Assembly: GCA_030549335.1 (NCBI GenBank)
Contig: CM060195.1
Span: forward strand, 12,553,501 to 12,617,500
Reading direction: 5' to 3'
Source: Pontederia crassipes
Lineage: Eukaryota > Streptophyta > Magnoliopsida > Commelinales > Pontederiaceae
DNA length: 64,000 nucleotides
Numbering within the stretch: the first letter of the stretch is position 1; every line of letters starts with the position of its first letter. Positions 44,512 to 55,800 of this stretch are shown here, piece after piece. The translations under genes were made by a program, and so were the position numbers. The notes beneath the pieces were generated by a model, which was not told the DNA's origin, did no database searches, and was given only the letters and a program-made list of their open reading frames with translations.

Positions 44512-45872
44512 TATTGGAACAAATTTTTTATGCCCTATATAATTATATTTTGATAATACAAAACCTCGAACGATTTAAAATAATGGTTAAAATGTTGAAA
44601 AAATTCAAATAAGAATGAGTTTCTTCATGCACTAAACTTTATATTAAGATGTGAATATAAAAATTATACATAATTCTCTTATCTTTTTAAAGAATCTAGA
44701 ATCACCTCATTTGGACAAGCATATGAAAAGTTATGCTTAAACAAGTGAAACCCAAAAAGTTAAATTTGAAGCTGATATTTCTATGCACTGAACATGCACT
44801 TAGTATTTAATTACTTTATATAAGATCATCTCATTTAGATACTTTTACGTAAAGTTGTGTGTAAAAGAGTAAAGGTCTAAAAAGTTTAATTTAAAATGGA
44901 TAACTTTATGCACTAAACTTTGACATAATATTCATCTATGATCTCATTAGAGTTTGAATGAAAGATGAATATCAAAATTGTAGATAATTTTATTATATTT
45001 GTATAGAATAAAAAATCACCTTATTTGGATAATTGTGTAAAAAGATATGTATAAAAGTGTGCAGGTCTCAATGGAGTAACAGACGCCTGATCCAAGAAAC
45101 AGACAACTCATTTATTGTCTATAATGGCTATATTTCAGCGACATTCAAAACGGATGCTCGCTAGAAGAAACGGACACTCGTTTTAATGAGAAAAGTACAA
45201 AATGGTTAGTTTTGAATACCAACGACTATGGAAAAGATTGGAGGCTGTAAAAAAGGTCAAAAACATATCAAGAAGATCAAGACTTCTAACAAAAAGATAG
45301 ACAAACACTTGTGTTCATCTAAGAAGTCATATTGAGCTCAAAGTTGCAAATCTTTCATTTCCTTCTCTCTTATTCTCGTATGAGGTTTCAAATTGTAAAA
45401 GAGTGATTGATGAGTGTTCTTGTGATATAGTAATAGTGGTTTAGCTTCTTAGTGAAAAGAGGTTGTGTTTACCTCTTGAGCGAAGAAAATGTGGGTGATA
45501 ACTTTTGAGTAGGAGATGTGTATCTTACCTCTTGAAGCAAAGGGAAGGCAAGAGTTGTAAATGGTTTCTTCCTTGCCCCAGTTGAAACAAAGAAGGATAT
45601 TAGTGAAACCTCGAGGTCGAGAAATTAGAACGATGACGTAGGCTAAGGTGTCGCCAAATCTCTTCAATAAAATACAGTGCATTTTGTGTTCATTTTTTCT
45701 CTCTCTATCCTTCCTACTTTATTATATATGTGATTTGATCATTATTATGCTAGTTTAAAGTTTACCAAATCAGTTTTGTTCTTCAGGACATATTTTGTAA
45801 AATTAATATTTTTGATAAAACACCAATTCACCCCACCCACCCACTCATGTCTTGTCAGTAGCATTTTGTGAT
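44512..45872 (+). mobile_element. SIRE-like 3' LTR, decayed
   Basis: Starts TATTGGAACAAATTTT (from TGTTGGAACAAA) after a polypurine tract and ends around ACACCAATTCACCCC..TTTTGTGAT, the characteristic end of SIRE-lineage LTRs. About 1.36 kb, collinear with 59350-61111. No partner 5' LTR or coding region is in the window. Confidence 0.65.
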
Positions 45873-46660
45873 GAATGTTGTGTCCAAATGTTCATCTAAA
45901 CATGACATCTTATGCTTTCAATTTTGTAGTGTCTAACAAGGTATTATTTGTGACAAATATCTTTTTAGATAATTGCCCAGCATGTTGGGCATGTTATATT
46001 TTTTTGTGATGTTTACCAATAACATCTTTCGGACAATTGGTGAACATGGAGAGGCACTTTTTTTGTGATGTTTACTAGTAACATCATTATCTTTTCGAAC
46101 AATTGATGAACATATAAAAGCGCATGTTCTATTTTTATTATGATGTTTACCAATAACATCACTAGACAAGATTATGTTTGCTTTATTACTTCTGCAAGAT
46201 GTTCACCAGCAACACCTTTCAAGCTTAGGAGGGTCATGTGTTTTTGTTAAACATGCTATCATCATGTTCTAATATGATGCAATGTTCACCGTCGACATCA
46301 TTAGGCAAGATTTTGTTTGCCTTTTTTATATTTGTAGACCGTTTATTAGTAACACCCTTAAGTATAGTTTACTCTAAAAAATATGTACCTTCAAGTACAT
46401 GTTAATTGATTTAATAAATAGCCATATAAAAATTAAAAGTAATCGAATTCAATTATAAAAAATCAAAGGAACATTCATAAGAATCATAAAATGATACAAT
46501 CTAATAAAAATCACCATCACATATAAATGTGAATTATATAGTCTAAACAAACGTATTGACATATCATTTCTTTTCTCATCGCATAACACAAATGTGTTCA
46601 AAAGACACCACCAAATTTGTGAGATTTGAACAAGGAGTGAAATCAAGAATATTTATCATA
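45873..46660. other. AT-rich sequence with degenerate GATGTTTACCAATAACATC repeats
   Basis: Between about 45985 and 46330 the string TGATGTTTACCAATAACATC or variants recurs at about 46006, 46057, 46141, 46198 and 46275 with irregular spacing, each followed by a GACAATTGGTGAACAT- or AGACAAGATTTTGTTTGC-like sequence. No gene is seen. Confidence 0.6.
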
Positions 46661-46665
46661 ATAAC
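46661..46665. repeat. Target-site duplication ATAAC, left copy
   Basis: ATAAC directly precedes the LTR start at 46666 and recurs at 52817-52821 directly after the last LTR, bracketing the whole three-LTR copia compound. Confidence 0.85.
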
Positions 46666-47113
46666 TGTTACGAAAAAGGGGAGAGAGGGATCGCACGAAA
46701 TACAGAAGAACACGAAGAGGAAAAACGGCGGCGGCTCTTTGTTATGGAATAATGATGATTACAAGGATAGGTCTCGATCTAGACCCCTAGGGAGTTTATA
46801 TAGGCACTCCCTTTGACAGATGATAGGAATTACATACGGACTGGGACTCTAAATAAATCCCCTGAAAATAGGACACCTATCTCGTGATAAGGAAATAAAT
46901 TAAATCCGAATCACAAACAGAATACCCCTAAAAAATTTTCGCTCAGGGGGCTCCGCCCCCTTGCAACCCCCGCAGGGGGGATCCCCCTGGATCCCCCCCT
47001 TGACCCCCCATAGGCTCGCTGACCGGGCAGCAAGACCCCCGTAGGGGAATTCTGCTGAAGCGCCTGACTATGTAGGGGGACCAATTGGGTTCAGATTCAA
47101 GGCATTATTAACA
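46666..47113 (-). repeat. 3' LTR of the full-length copia element
   Basis: 448 bp, TGTTACGAAA to ATTATTAACA. The minus-strand TATA box is TATATAAAC at 46794-46802. The U3 half (about 46889-47113) contains G/C-run hairpins at 46934-47010. Only the first 223 bp recur in the middle LTR. Confidence 0.88.
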
Positions 47114-47130
47114 AATCTCCACCTTGACTT
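47114..47130 (-). other. Polypurine tract of the full-length copia element
   Basis: The minus strand reads AAGTCAAGGTGGAGATT immediately before the LTR start TGTTAATAAT. The same tract, slightly changed, is at 51796-51812. Confidence 0.75.
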
Positions 47131-47188
47131 GAATCATCTTCAGAGCACAAAAGTATTCCACGCCGCCGCCAGTCCTATCTTAAAGCTA

Positions 47189-50100
47189 TTACCAAGTATT
47201 TATGTTAAGCAAGTCCAAACAATGTTGAAACTTGTCATAAGGAACAGATTTGGTGAACATATCAGCTGGATTATCTTCAGTGTCAATCTTCTTCACCTTG
47301 ATCCTCTTCTCAGTGCGGATGAAGTGATATCTGACATCAATGTGTTTGGTTCTTTCATGATGTACTTGATCCTTGGCTAAACATATTGCACTCAGACTGT
47401 CACAGTGCACTATAGCCTGCTCCTGATGTAATCCGAGATCTCCAACTAAGCCTTTTAACCAGATGCCTTCCTTGGCAGCTTCCGTCAGTGCCATGTATTC
47501 AGCCTCTGTGGTGGACAATGTAACTGATGGTTGAAGTGTAGCCTTCCAACTAACAACTGAACTGCCCAAAGTGAAGACATAACCTGTCATAGATCGTCTT
47601 CCATCAACATCTCCAGCATAATCTGAATCTGAGTACCCTGCAACCAAACACTCTTTATCACTTCTGTAGATGAGGCCAATATCAGATGTTCCTCTCAGAT
47701 ACCAAAAAATTCGCTTCACTGCTTGTCAGTGCTCCTTTCCTGGATCGCTCATGAACCTGCTAACAACACTGACTGCATGAGCAATGTCTGGTCTTGTACA
47801 AACCATGGCATACATCAAACTTCCAACTGCACTAGCATATGGAACCCGAGACATGTACTCCTTTTCTGCATCTGACTTTGGTGCGAAGGCAACAGAAAGA
47901 TGAACATTTGCAGCTGATGGAGTATTCAAAGGCTTCGCTCCAGACATTTCAAACCTGGATAAAATCTTCTCAATATAACTTTTCTGAGATAAGAAGAGTT
48001 TACCCTGTGCGCGATCCCTTAGAATTTCCATCCCCAGAATCTTCTGTGCTGCACCAAGATCTTTCATGTCGAATTCTGCACTGAGGAGCTTCTTCAGATT
48101 TTGAATGTCTGCCATGTCTCTGGCAGCAATAAGCATATCATCAACATACAAGAGCAGATAGATGGTGGAGCCGCCCTTCGCCTTCTTGTGGTATACACAG
48201 CAATCATAGGGACTTCGACTGAATCCCTTACTGATCATGAAGCTGTCGAACCTCTTGTACCATTGTCTGGGAGACTGCTTCAAGCCATACAGAGATTTCT
48301 TCAGACTGCAAACTTGATTCTCCTTTCCAGGAATGGAGAATCCCTCTGGTTGGCTCATAAGAATATCTTCTTCAAGTTCTCCATGTAGAAAGCAGTCTTC
48401 ACATCTAGTTGCTCGAGCTCTAGATTCTGATGTGCTACAAGAGCAAGTAGCACCCTGATAGAAGTATGTCTGACAACAGGTGAGAATATCTCATTGTAGT
48501 CCACACCTTCTTTCTGACTATAACCTTTAGCAACCAATCGTGCTTTGTATCTCGTGCCTTCAACTCTTGAAATTCCTGCTTTCTTCTTGAAGATCCATTT
48601 ACAGCCAACAACCTTCCTGCCTTTAGGCAACTTGACCAGCTCCCACGTCTGATTCTTGTGAAGAGATTCCATCTCCTCACCCATAGCAGCGATCCCCTGT
48701 ACAGATTCGGCACATGTGATGGAATCCCTATAAGAGGACGGCTCCAGGGACTCCACCTCTTCAGCTACCTGTAGTGCATAAGCAACCATGTCCTCGAAAC
48801 CATATCGCTTAGGAGGACCCACTTCTCTGCGAGGACGTCTAGTAGCAATTGACTCCTCTTCAGGTTGCTCATCAGATTCTTCACCTTCTGGTTCTGCTTC
48901 TTGATGTGATCCTTCAGCATCATCCTCAATTTGAGTGATTTCAACCTCCACCTATTTACTGACACTCTCTTCAGCCTCCACCTTCAACTGAAGCATTGAT
49001 GCTTCATCAAAAGTTACGCTTCTGCTGTGGATGACTTTGTGTTCTGAAGGAGACCAGATTCTGTAGTCCTTCACTCCTGCACCATATCCCATGAACACCC
49101 CTTCTTTGGCCCTTGGCTCCAACTTCCCTTCACTGACGTGATAGTATGCTGGACAACCAAAAACTTTCAGACAAGTATAATCAGTAGGATTTCCTGACCA
49201 TACCTCAGTTGGAGTCTTGAGATCAATCGCAGTCGCCGGACTTCGATTCACCAAGTAGCAAGCTGTATTAACAGCTTCAGCTCAGAATGTCCTATTTAGG
49301 CCAGCGTTAGAGAGAATGCACCTTGCCCTCTCCAGAAGTGTCCTGTTCATTCATTCTGCAACTTCATTCTGCTGTGGAGTATCCCTGACTATGCGATGCC
49401 TGGCAATGCCTTCATCTTTGCAGAACTGGTCGAATTCAGCAGAACAGAATTCCAAACCATTGTCAGTGCGAAGACGCTTCACTTTCTTCGACGTCTGATT
49501 TTCCACCAGAACCTTCCACTGCTTGAAGGCCTTGAAGGACTCACTCTTGTGTTTCATCATGAATACCCAAGTCATCCTCGAGTAGTCATCAATCACAGAT
49601 AGGAAGTACCTCGCACCTCCTAATGATGGAACATGAAAGGGACCCCAATAGTCGGCGTGGATGTAGTCAAGTGTCGCCTTCGTCCTGTGCACTGCCTTGC
49701 CAAACTGAGACCTTCGCTGTTTGCCGAATACGCAGTGCTTACAGAAGTTTATCTCATATATCTTCTTCTCCCCTAGAAGACCTCGTTTGCTGAGGATATT
49801 CATCCCGTTCTGACTCATATGCCCAAGCCGCATGTGCCACAGCCTGGACCTTTCTGATTCGGATGAACTAGCCACTGCAGCAACGCCAGAGACTGTCTTG
49901 CCTTGTAATACATACAAGGACTTCTTTCTGACTCCCTTCAGAACCGTAGCATCGCCTTTCATGACTGTGAGGATGCCTCCAGCAGCATTGATCTGACACC
50001 CTTTAGAGTCGAGGACTCCAAGTGATATCAAATTCTTTTTCAGTTGCGGAACATGGCGGACATCTGTCAGCGTCCTCACAAGATTGTCATGAGTCCTGAT

Positions 50101-51096
50101 CTGCACAGAACCGATCTCAACTATCTGACAGGCTGCATCATTGCCCATGATGACGTTTCCACCATCAATATTTTGATAAGTTGAGAACCACTCTTTATTC
50201 GGAGTCATATGATAGGAACACCCCGAATCCAGAATCCAACTATCCGTCAGACATCCTTGATCAGAAGCAGCCAGAACCAAATCATCTTCGGAATTTCCTG
50301 TTTCATGTGCCACCGCAGCGACAGGGGCCTTCTTCTTCTTCGGACAATCCTTCTTCCAATGACCTGGTTCCTTGCAGTAATTACAGATGTCTTTCGCAGT
50401 GATTTTCTTCTTCTTTGACTTGGATTTCTTTGAATTCGAGGACTGTCCCTTCTCTGCGGTTGATATCAAACCCGCGGCCTGAGTCTCTACAGAATTTCCA
50501 GATGCCCTATGCCGAAGTTCACGAGTATGGAGACTCGATCTTACTTCTTCCAGACTTATAGTTTCCTTCCCGATAATCATAGACTGAACGAAATTTTCAT
50601 ATGATGGAGGAAGCGAAACTAACAGAATTAGGGCAGCATCTTCATCCTCGATCTTAACATCGATATTTCTGAGTTCCATCAACAAAGAATTTGACTGATC
50701 AAGATGTTCCTTCAGAGGGGTACCTTCCTGCATGCGGAGAGAGAACAGACGTTGCTTCAACAGCAACTTGTTGGTGAGAGACTTCGTCATATATAGACTC
50801 TCGAGTCTCAACCACAGACCGGCCGCTTTTTCTTCATCTGCGACCTCGATTATCACCTCATTCGCCAGACACAACAGGATCATCGAGTGCGCCTTCTCCT
50901 CCTATGCCGCCAAAGTTGCGAGGTCGATCTCCTTTTCTTTGCCTTTCGAGTCTTCCTCCTTTGGCTTGTTCTTCGACACGTTTGAGAGCGGCGCCCAGAC
51001 TCCTTGTTGCTTCAAAAGTGCCCGCATCTTGATCTGCCACAACCCGAAACTGTTTCTGTCGTTGAACTTCTCCACGCTCACGTTGTGCGACGTCAT
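47189..51096 (-). pseudogene. Copia gag-pol polyprotein gene with five stops and one frameshift
   Basis: Gag starts MTSHNVSVEKFNDRNSFGLW at 51096. The zinc knuckle CNYCKEPGHWKKDC (CX2CX4HX4C) is at about 50340-50385 and the protease WILDSGCSYHMT at about 50210-50245. The integrase zinc region is HMRLGHMSQNGM..CKHCVFGKQ, and the core has DYWGPF and RTDNGLEF. The reverse transcriptase shows [23 protein letters not shown] and LLLYVDDMLIA (about 48140), and RNase [17 protein letters not shown] to [14 protein letters not shown], ending at 47189. Lesions: TAG 50902-50904, TGA 49351-49353, TGA 49282-49284, TAG 48952-48954, a one-base loss near 48387, TGA 47726-47728. At least three stops look like C-to-T changes. 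Otherwise the domain order is complete for Ty1/copia (integrase before reverse transcriptase). Confidence 0.92.
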
Positions 51097-51127
51097 CTCT
51101 CTGCTGATCGAGAATCGTTGACAAACT

Positions 51128-51144
51128 CTAAGGCTCTGATACCA
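51128..51144 (-). other. Primer-binding site, initiator-Met tRNA type
   Basis: The minus strand reads TGGTATCAGAGCCTTAG three bases inside the LTR boundary at 51148. An inverted copy of 16 of these bases lies at 51371-51386. Confidence 0.9.
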
Positions 51145-51147
51145 GTT

Positions 51148-51795
51148 TGTTACGAAAAAGGGGAGAGAGGGATCGCACGAAATACAGAAGAACACGAAGA
51201 GGAAAAACGGCGGCGGCTCTTTGTTATGGAATAATGATGATTACAAGGATAGATCTCGATCTAGACCCCTAGGGAGTTTATATAGGCACTCCCTTTGACA
51301 GATGATAGGAATTACATACGGACTGGGACTCTAAATAAATCCCCTGAAAATAGGACACCTATCTCGTGATGGTATCAGAGCCTTAGGGTCTGACTTCCTG
51401 AAGACCCTTGAAGATCTCGGCCAACTTGAATTCCTTCCTGGAATCAAATTGGGCCGGGCGCCCACCTGGCACCCGCCACGCCCAGGCGCGCCCTGGCTGT
51501 CCAGTCCGAGTCCCACTCGGACTGGGACTCCTCCAGGCGCCCCTGCTGTCTTCAAGTCTTTCTCTATGTCCAGACTCCATATTCAAGTGCTCCTCGGTTC
51601 AGAAGGGAGCTCGACCCTCCAAGAATCCGCCATATCCTTATCGACATCGGAAACCGGCCGACTCCTATTCCTACTAGGAGTAGGAATCCTTCCGACCCTG
51701 CACTTCTCGTCCAAGCATCTCTCGAAGTCTCTCTATTACTTCTTTGGATCCAAACAGATTTTCAGTTAAAGTAGGATTCAAGGCATTATTTGACA
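51148..51795 (-). repeat. Chimeric middle LTR: core promoter of one copia LTR fused to U3 of another
   Basis: Bases 51148-51370 match the first LTR (46666-46888), including the TATA box at 51276-51284. Bases 51390-51795 match the last 406 bp of the third LTR (52411-52816), with about five differences. The 19-base join 51371-51389 contains GGTATCAGAGCCTTAG, the exact inverted copy of the adjacent primer site. In minus-strand terms U3 comes from the second LTR type and the core promoter, R and U5 from the first. Plus-strand ORFs in this stretch are not genes. Confidence 0.85.
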
Positions 51796-51862
51796 AATCT
51801 CCACCTTGAATTGAATCCTACAATCAGATATCTAACACTCTCTGCCGCCGCCAATCCCTGTT

Positions 51863-52093
51863 CTAATTTTTCACAGCCTTGCCAGACTCCCTATGACGAA
51901 GTTCACGAGTATGTAGACTCGATCTTACTTCTTTCAGAGTAATTATGTCTCTTCTGATGATAATAGATTATACGAAATTTCCGTACGACAGAGGAAGAGA
52001 CACCAACAGAAATAGGGCAGCATCTTCATCCTCAATCTTCACATCTATATTTCGTCCAATAAATTTCTCGACGTTGACGTTGTGCGATGCCAT
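51863..52093 (-). pseudogene. Mini-gag remnant of a deleted copia derivative
   Basis: The start MASHNVNVEKFIGRN at 52093 matches the gag start at 51096. After about 14 residues it jumps to IDVKIEDEDAALFLLVSLP, which in the full element lies about 110 residues further on. It continues to LHTRELRHR and stops at 51863, with an in-frame stop between. The internal deletion therefore joins gag ends and removes everything after. It has no enzymatic capacity. Confidence 0.75.
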
Positions 52094-52126
52094 CTCTACG
52101 CCTGACGGAGGATCGATGATGAAGCC

Positions 52127-52140
52127 TCGCTCTGATACCA
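52127..52140 (-). other. Primer-binding site of the deleted copia derivative
   Basis: The minus strand reads TGGTATCAGAGCGA next to the LTR boundary at 52144, initiator-Met type. Confidence 0.85.
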
Positions 52141-52143
52141 ATT

Positions 52144-52816
52144 TGTTAGAATTTCTGCACGAGAGAAATTACGCATCGCGAGAAAACCCGAGAAATTTAA
52201 GGCGACGCAGAATTGTATTAGATGGAAGAAACAGAAGAGGATTACAAGATCAGATGATCCAGGATTATCCAGGATGGTCTTATAAGCCTTGATTACAAGT
52301 CCTTTTATAGGGTCTTGGAGAAACAACTCCTACTCTAACTTAAGAACCTAATCCTACTAGGCATGTAAGTCCCTTCTCTAAAAAAACCTCCTTGGACTAC
52401 GAGTAGAAATCTGACTTCCTGAAGACCCTTGAAGATCTCGGCCAACTTGAATTCTTTCCTGGAATCAAATTGGGCCGGGCGCCCACTTGGCACCCGCCAC
52501 GCCCAGGCGCGCCCTGGCTGTCCAGTCCGAGTCCCACTCGGACTGGGACTCCTCCAGGCGCCCCTGCTGTCTTCAAGTCTTTCTCTATGTCCAGACTCCA
52601 TATTCAAGTGCTCCTCGGTTCAGAAGGGAGCTCGACCCTCCAAGAATCCGTCATATCCTTATCGACATCGGAAGCCGGCCGACTCCTATTCCTACTAGGA
52701 GTAGGAATCCTTCCGACCCTGCACTTCTCGTTCAAGCATCTCTCGAAGTCTCTCTATTACTTCTTTGGATCCAAACAGATTTTCAGTTAAAGTAGGATTC
52801 AAGGCATTATTTGACA
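52144..52816 (-). repeat. Terminal LTR of the deleted copia derivative
   Basis: 673 bp, TGTTAGAATT to TATTTGACA. The minus-strand TATA box CTATAAAAGG is at 52301-52310. Its last 406 bp are shared with the middle LTR; its first 267 bp are unique here. It is followed by ATAAC. Confidence 0.85.
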
Positions 52817-52821
52817 ATAAC

Positions 52822-55800
52822 ATTCATAAAACTAGAAAAAAAGTGTCAAATCATACATTAAGAATAAAGATGAATACGAAAGTGTACCTCAATTAATGAA
52901 ATTCACATAACCACTATGAAGGACTTCCACGCGCTCTTGACCTATAATCTTACGAATAGCATCGATCTCTTTAGCCATCTCATCAAGATAATTCTCTAAA
53001 ATCATAGGAAATAGTAGGTAGATGGAAAGAGAAAAATAAAAATCAAGACTTTGAGATACTGCGAATCTCTATGTTTAGAGAATTATTTGTCATCACATGA
53101 AGTTTTCTATTGGGTTTGTGACAATAATACTCGATATAGTGAAATCATTGAGTTTGTCAACTAGCAATTGTTGGACTACTCAGTTTCTTATTCTATTAAT
53201 TTGTAAATACTTGAATGCATTTTCATGTGTTGTAGACGCATCACATGTTCATTGTCTTTTCATAGCTTCTCATCATATTTTGTCATCTTGAAAATGCATG
53301 AAGAGAAAGCATATTTATAGGCTTCAAAATTGTTTCATGAAGGGATGCATCTAGTGTGTTTTCATAAAAAAGACACCCCTTAATTTCTTTTCATACAAGG
53401 ATGCATCTTATGATGAAAGTACACATCTATTCATATGTGAACGCATCTCAAGGGATGCACCTTATGTTGAAAGGATGTATCTATTCAAGTGTGAACAAAA
53501 ATACTCAAATGTGAACATACTTCATCACTTATGAAGTGATGTAACTCTTCATTTGATAGCATCCTTTCATTAATAAGACTAGTGTGGCGCCCGCGCAATG
53601 AGCGAATAATATGAAATTAAATGAATTATATGTTTATAAAATAAATAAATATTACTTTATAAAAATAATTTATTAATTTATCTATTTTTTGTGTCCCATT
53701 TATTTTCCTCTCTTCTTAGAAAATAAGAGATATTAATTCTTTAGTCTATTTCATATCTATATAAATTTTATGATAGATATAATTATACATTATATTTGTT
53801 TTGAGAACTACACTAATTATCTGAACCCATAAGGCTTGATGTAAAGAAATGAATAATATACTAAAAAATTATAGCACTTGCACAATAATGATATTTTAAT
53901 AAGAAATGAAAATTTAAAATGCTATAAATGAATATAATAATTCTATAAAAATTAATTTTCTTAATTATATATAATCATTATATATCAAATTAATATTTTT
54001 TGACTTAATAACATTAATATTTAATAATTATCGTTATATGTCTAAATGTCTAATCAACCTTGAAATAGTTAATTGTATGTGATATTTTATCTCATTGTTT
54101 TTGTTAATTGGCTGTGCAGTTACATGTGGGGTATATCTAATTTATTTCTTAAGTTTAACAATTGAGATTGAGGTTAGATCTAAACATGTATGATCCTAAG
54201 AAAAATGAACTGAATATATGAAAGTTTTAATTAATTTGGTTAAACTAACAACAAACTACAAAATTTATATTATACCTTCTACATAATTTGATCGCTAATT
54301 TCTTAAACAAATGTTATCATTTTTTCATTCAAAAATAGAAATTTATAATTTTCAATAATGTGGAAAATAGCATAAAACCATACAGTATATATCTCATCCT
54401 TAGATGGTTATGGATATATATCTCATCCTTAGATGGTTATGGATATCTACTACACAATAGCCATTAAAATAATTATATAGCTAACTATTTTTATTATTAA
54501 CTATCATATAATTATAATATATTTAAGGATTTTTTGTTATCTGTATAACTTTATTGTTTCATGCGAGGCAATCAATGTTCCATGAAATAAAAATATTTTA
54601 TCACCAAATAATAATTGTAAAAAAGTAAACAGGTTAAAAATATAAAAAAATCATGGATATATTATATACTAACATTCAACTAAGAAAGATGGAAGTTGTT
54701 GCTAAACCTCCAATATTTTTTCTAGTCACTAATTAATTATAATATATCTGAGAAAACATGATAGTTTAAGTAAGTACTACATATATCATTGTTATTTACT
54801 TCTTAAATAAGTTCCTTATTAGCATATAAATTATTTAAATATTTTATTTATAATCAAATGCCATTATGTATATTGGACGGTTAGGAATGGTTACTATCCA
54901 CTGCTCCAATAAAATTATAAATTAAATAATTAATGAATAATATTCGACGATGAAATTATTCGGTATCCGACGATGAAATTAATCTGTGATAAAAATTAAA
55001 TACTTTATTATATATATTATTCTACTAATTTTTATTTATATTATAATATATGTTGAAAATGTATTAAGAATTGTAATTAGTTCATTTAATCATGAAATAA
55101 GTTTCAATTTATTTTATTCATAATATCAGTGACTTTACAAAGCATATGATAGCTCCTATCTATATAAAATTAACACTGGTCTATATGATTATATTTTCTT
55201 AGTTTACTTTATTTTTATTTTAGTATTTAAGACTTTATTTTTATTTTCTTATTTAATATTTTAAAATTTATAACTAATATTTAAGGACACTTGTCAATAC
55301 ATCCTCATGCCAAGTGTCAACTTCTCCTTACAAACTTCCTTGTTTTTAATGTAATATAGATAAGCCATTCATGGCACCATTTCACTTGTAACACATGTAA
55401 ACATGTCTTTTAATTCAATATTATAATAATCATTGATGATAAGATTTCATATTTAACTAACTATGAACACTTTTTAAATGTTCACAAAGTAATATATTTA
55501 AAATTTGAAACATTCAAATTCCAACATTGAAGTAAAGGGAATGGAAGAAACAACACGAAAGGAAAGATGGCATGAGAGTACAAAGCTCGTGACGTAATAA
55601 TATATTGTAATGTATGCCCAATATGATAATATATTAATTAAGCTAGAAAGAGAACAGATCCATAATACGTGAGAGTTAAAAATAAAAGAAAAACAAGATA
55701 ATAATAATAAGATATATAACAAGAGAAAAAATATATAATTTGTGATTATAAGATCATCTTGCAGAAAGTTGATAGGGAACATAACAACTTTTTTTCAGCA

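Larger units (their letters stand above)
46666..52816 (-). mobile_element. Composite copia (Tnt1/Tork-like) element with three LTRs
   Basis: In plus-strand order it contains LTR (46666-47113), a full internal coding region (47114-51147, minus strand), a chimeric LTR (51148-51795), a 348-bp internal region with a mini-gag (51796-52143) and an LTR (52144-52816). Single ATAAC duplications flank the whole. The 223-bp segment shared by the first and middle LTRs differs at one site by eye (46771 region), so the insertion is young. PBS and purine tracts exist for both internal regions, so autonomous and deleted relatives have been joined. Confidence 0.85.

Noticed and set aside
46930..47010. Organellar DNA insertion suggested by GC-rich hairpins
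   Set aside because: The segment lies within an LTR bounded by TG...CA and a matching purine tract. No organellar gene sequence is recognisable.
51408..51769. Plus-strand ORFs of about 90-106 codons, repeated at 52429-52790
   Set aside because: They lie antisense within copia LTRs and are by-products of GC-rich LTR sequence.
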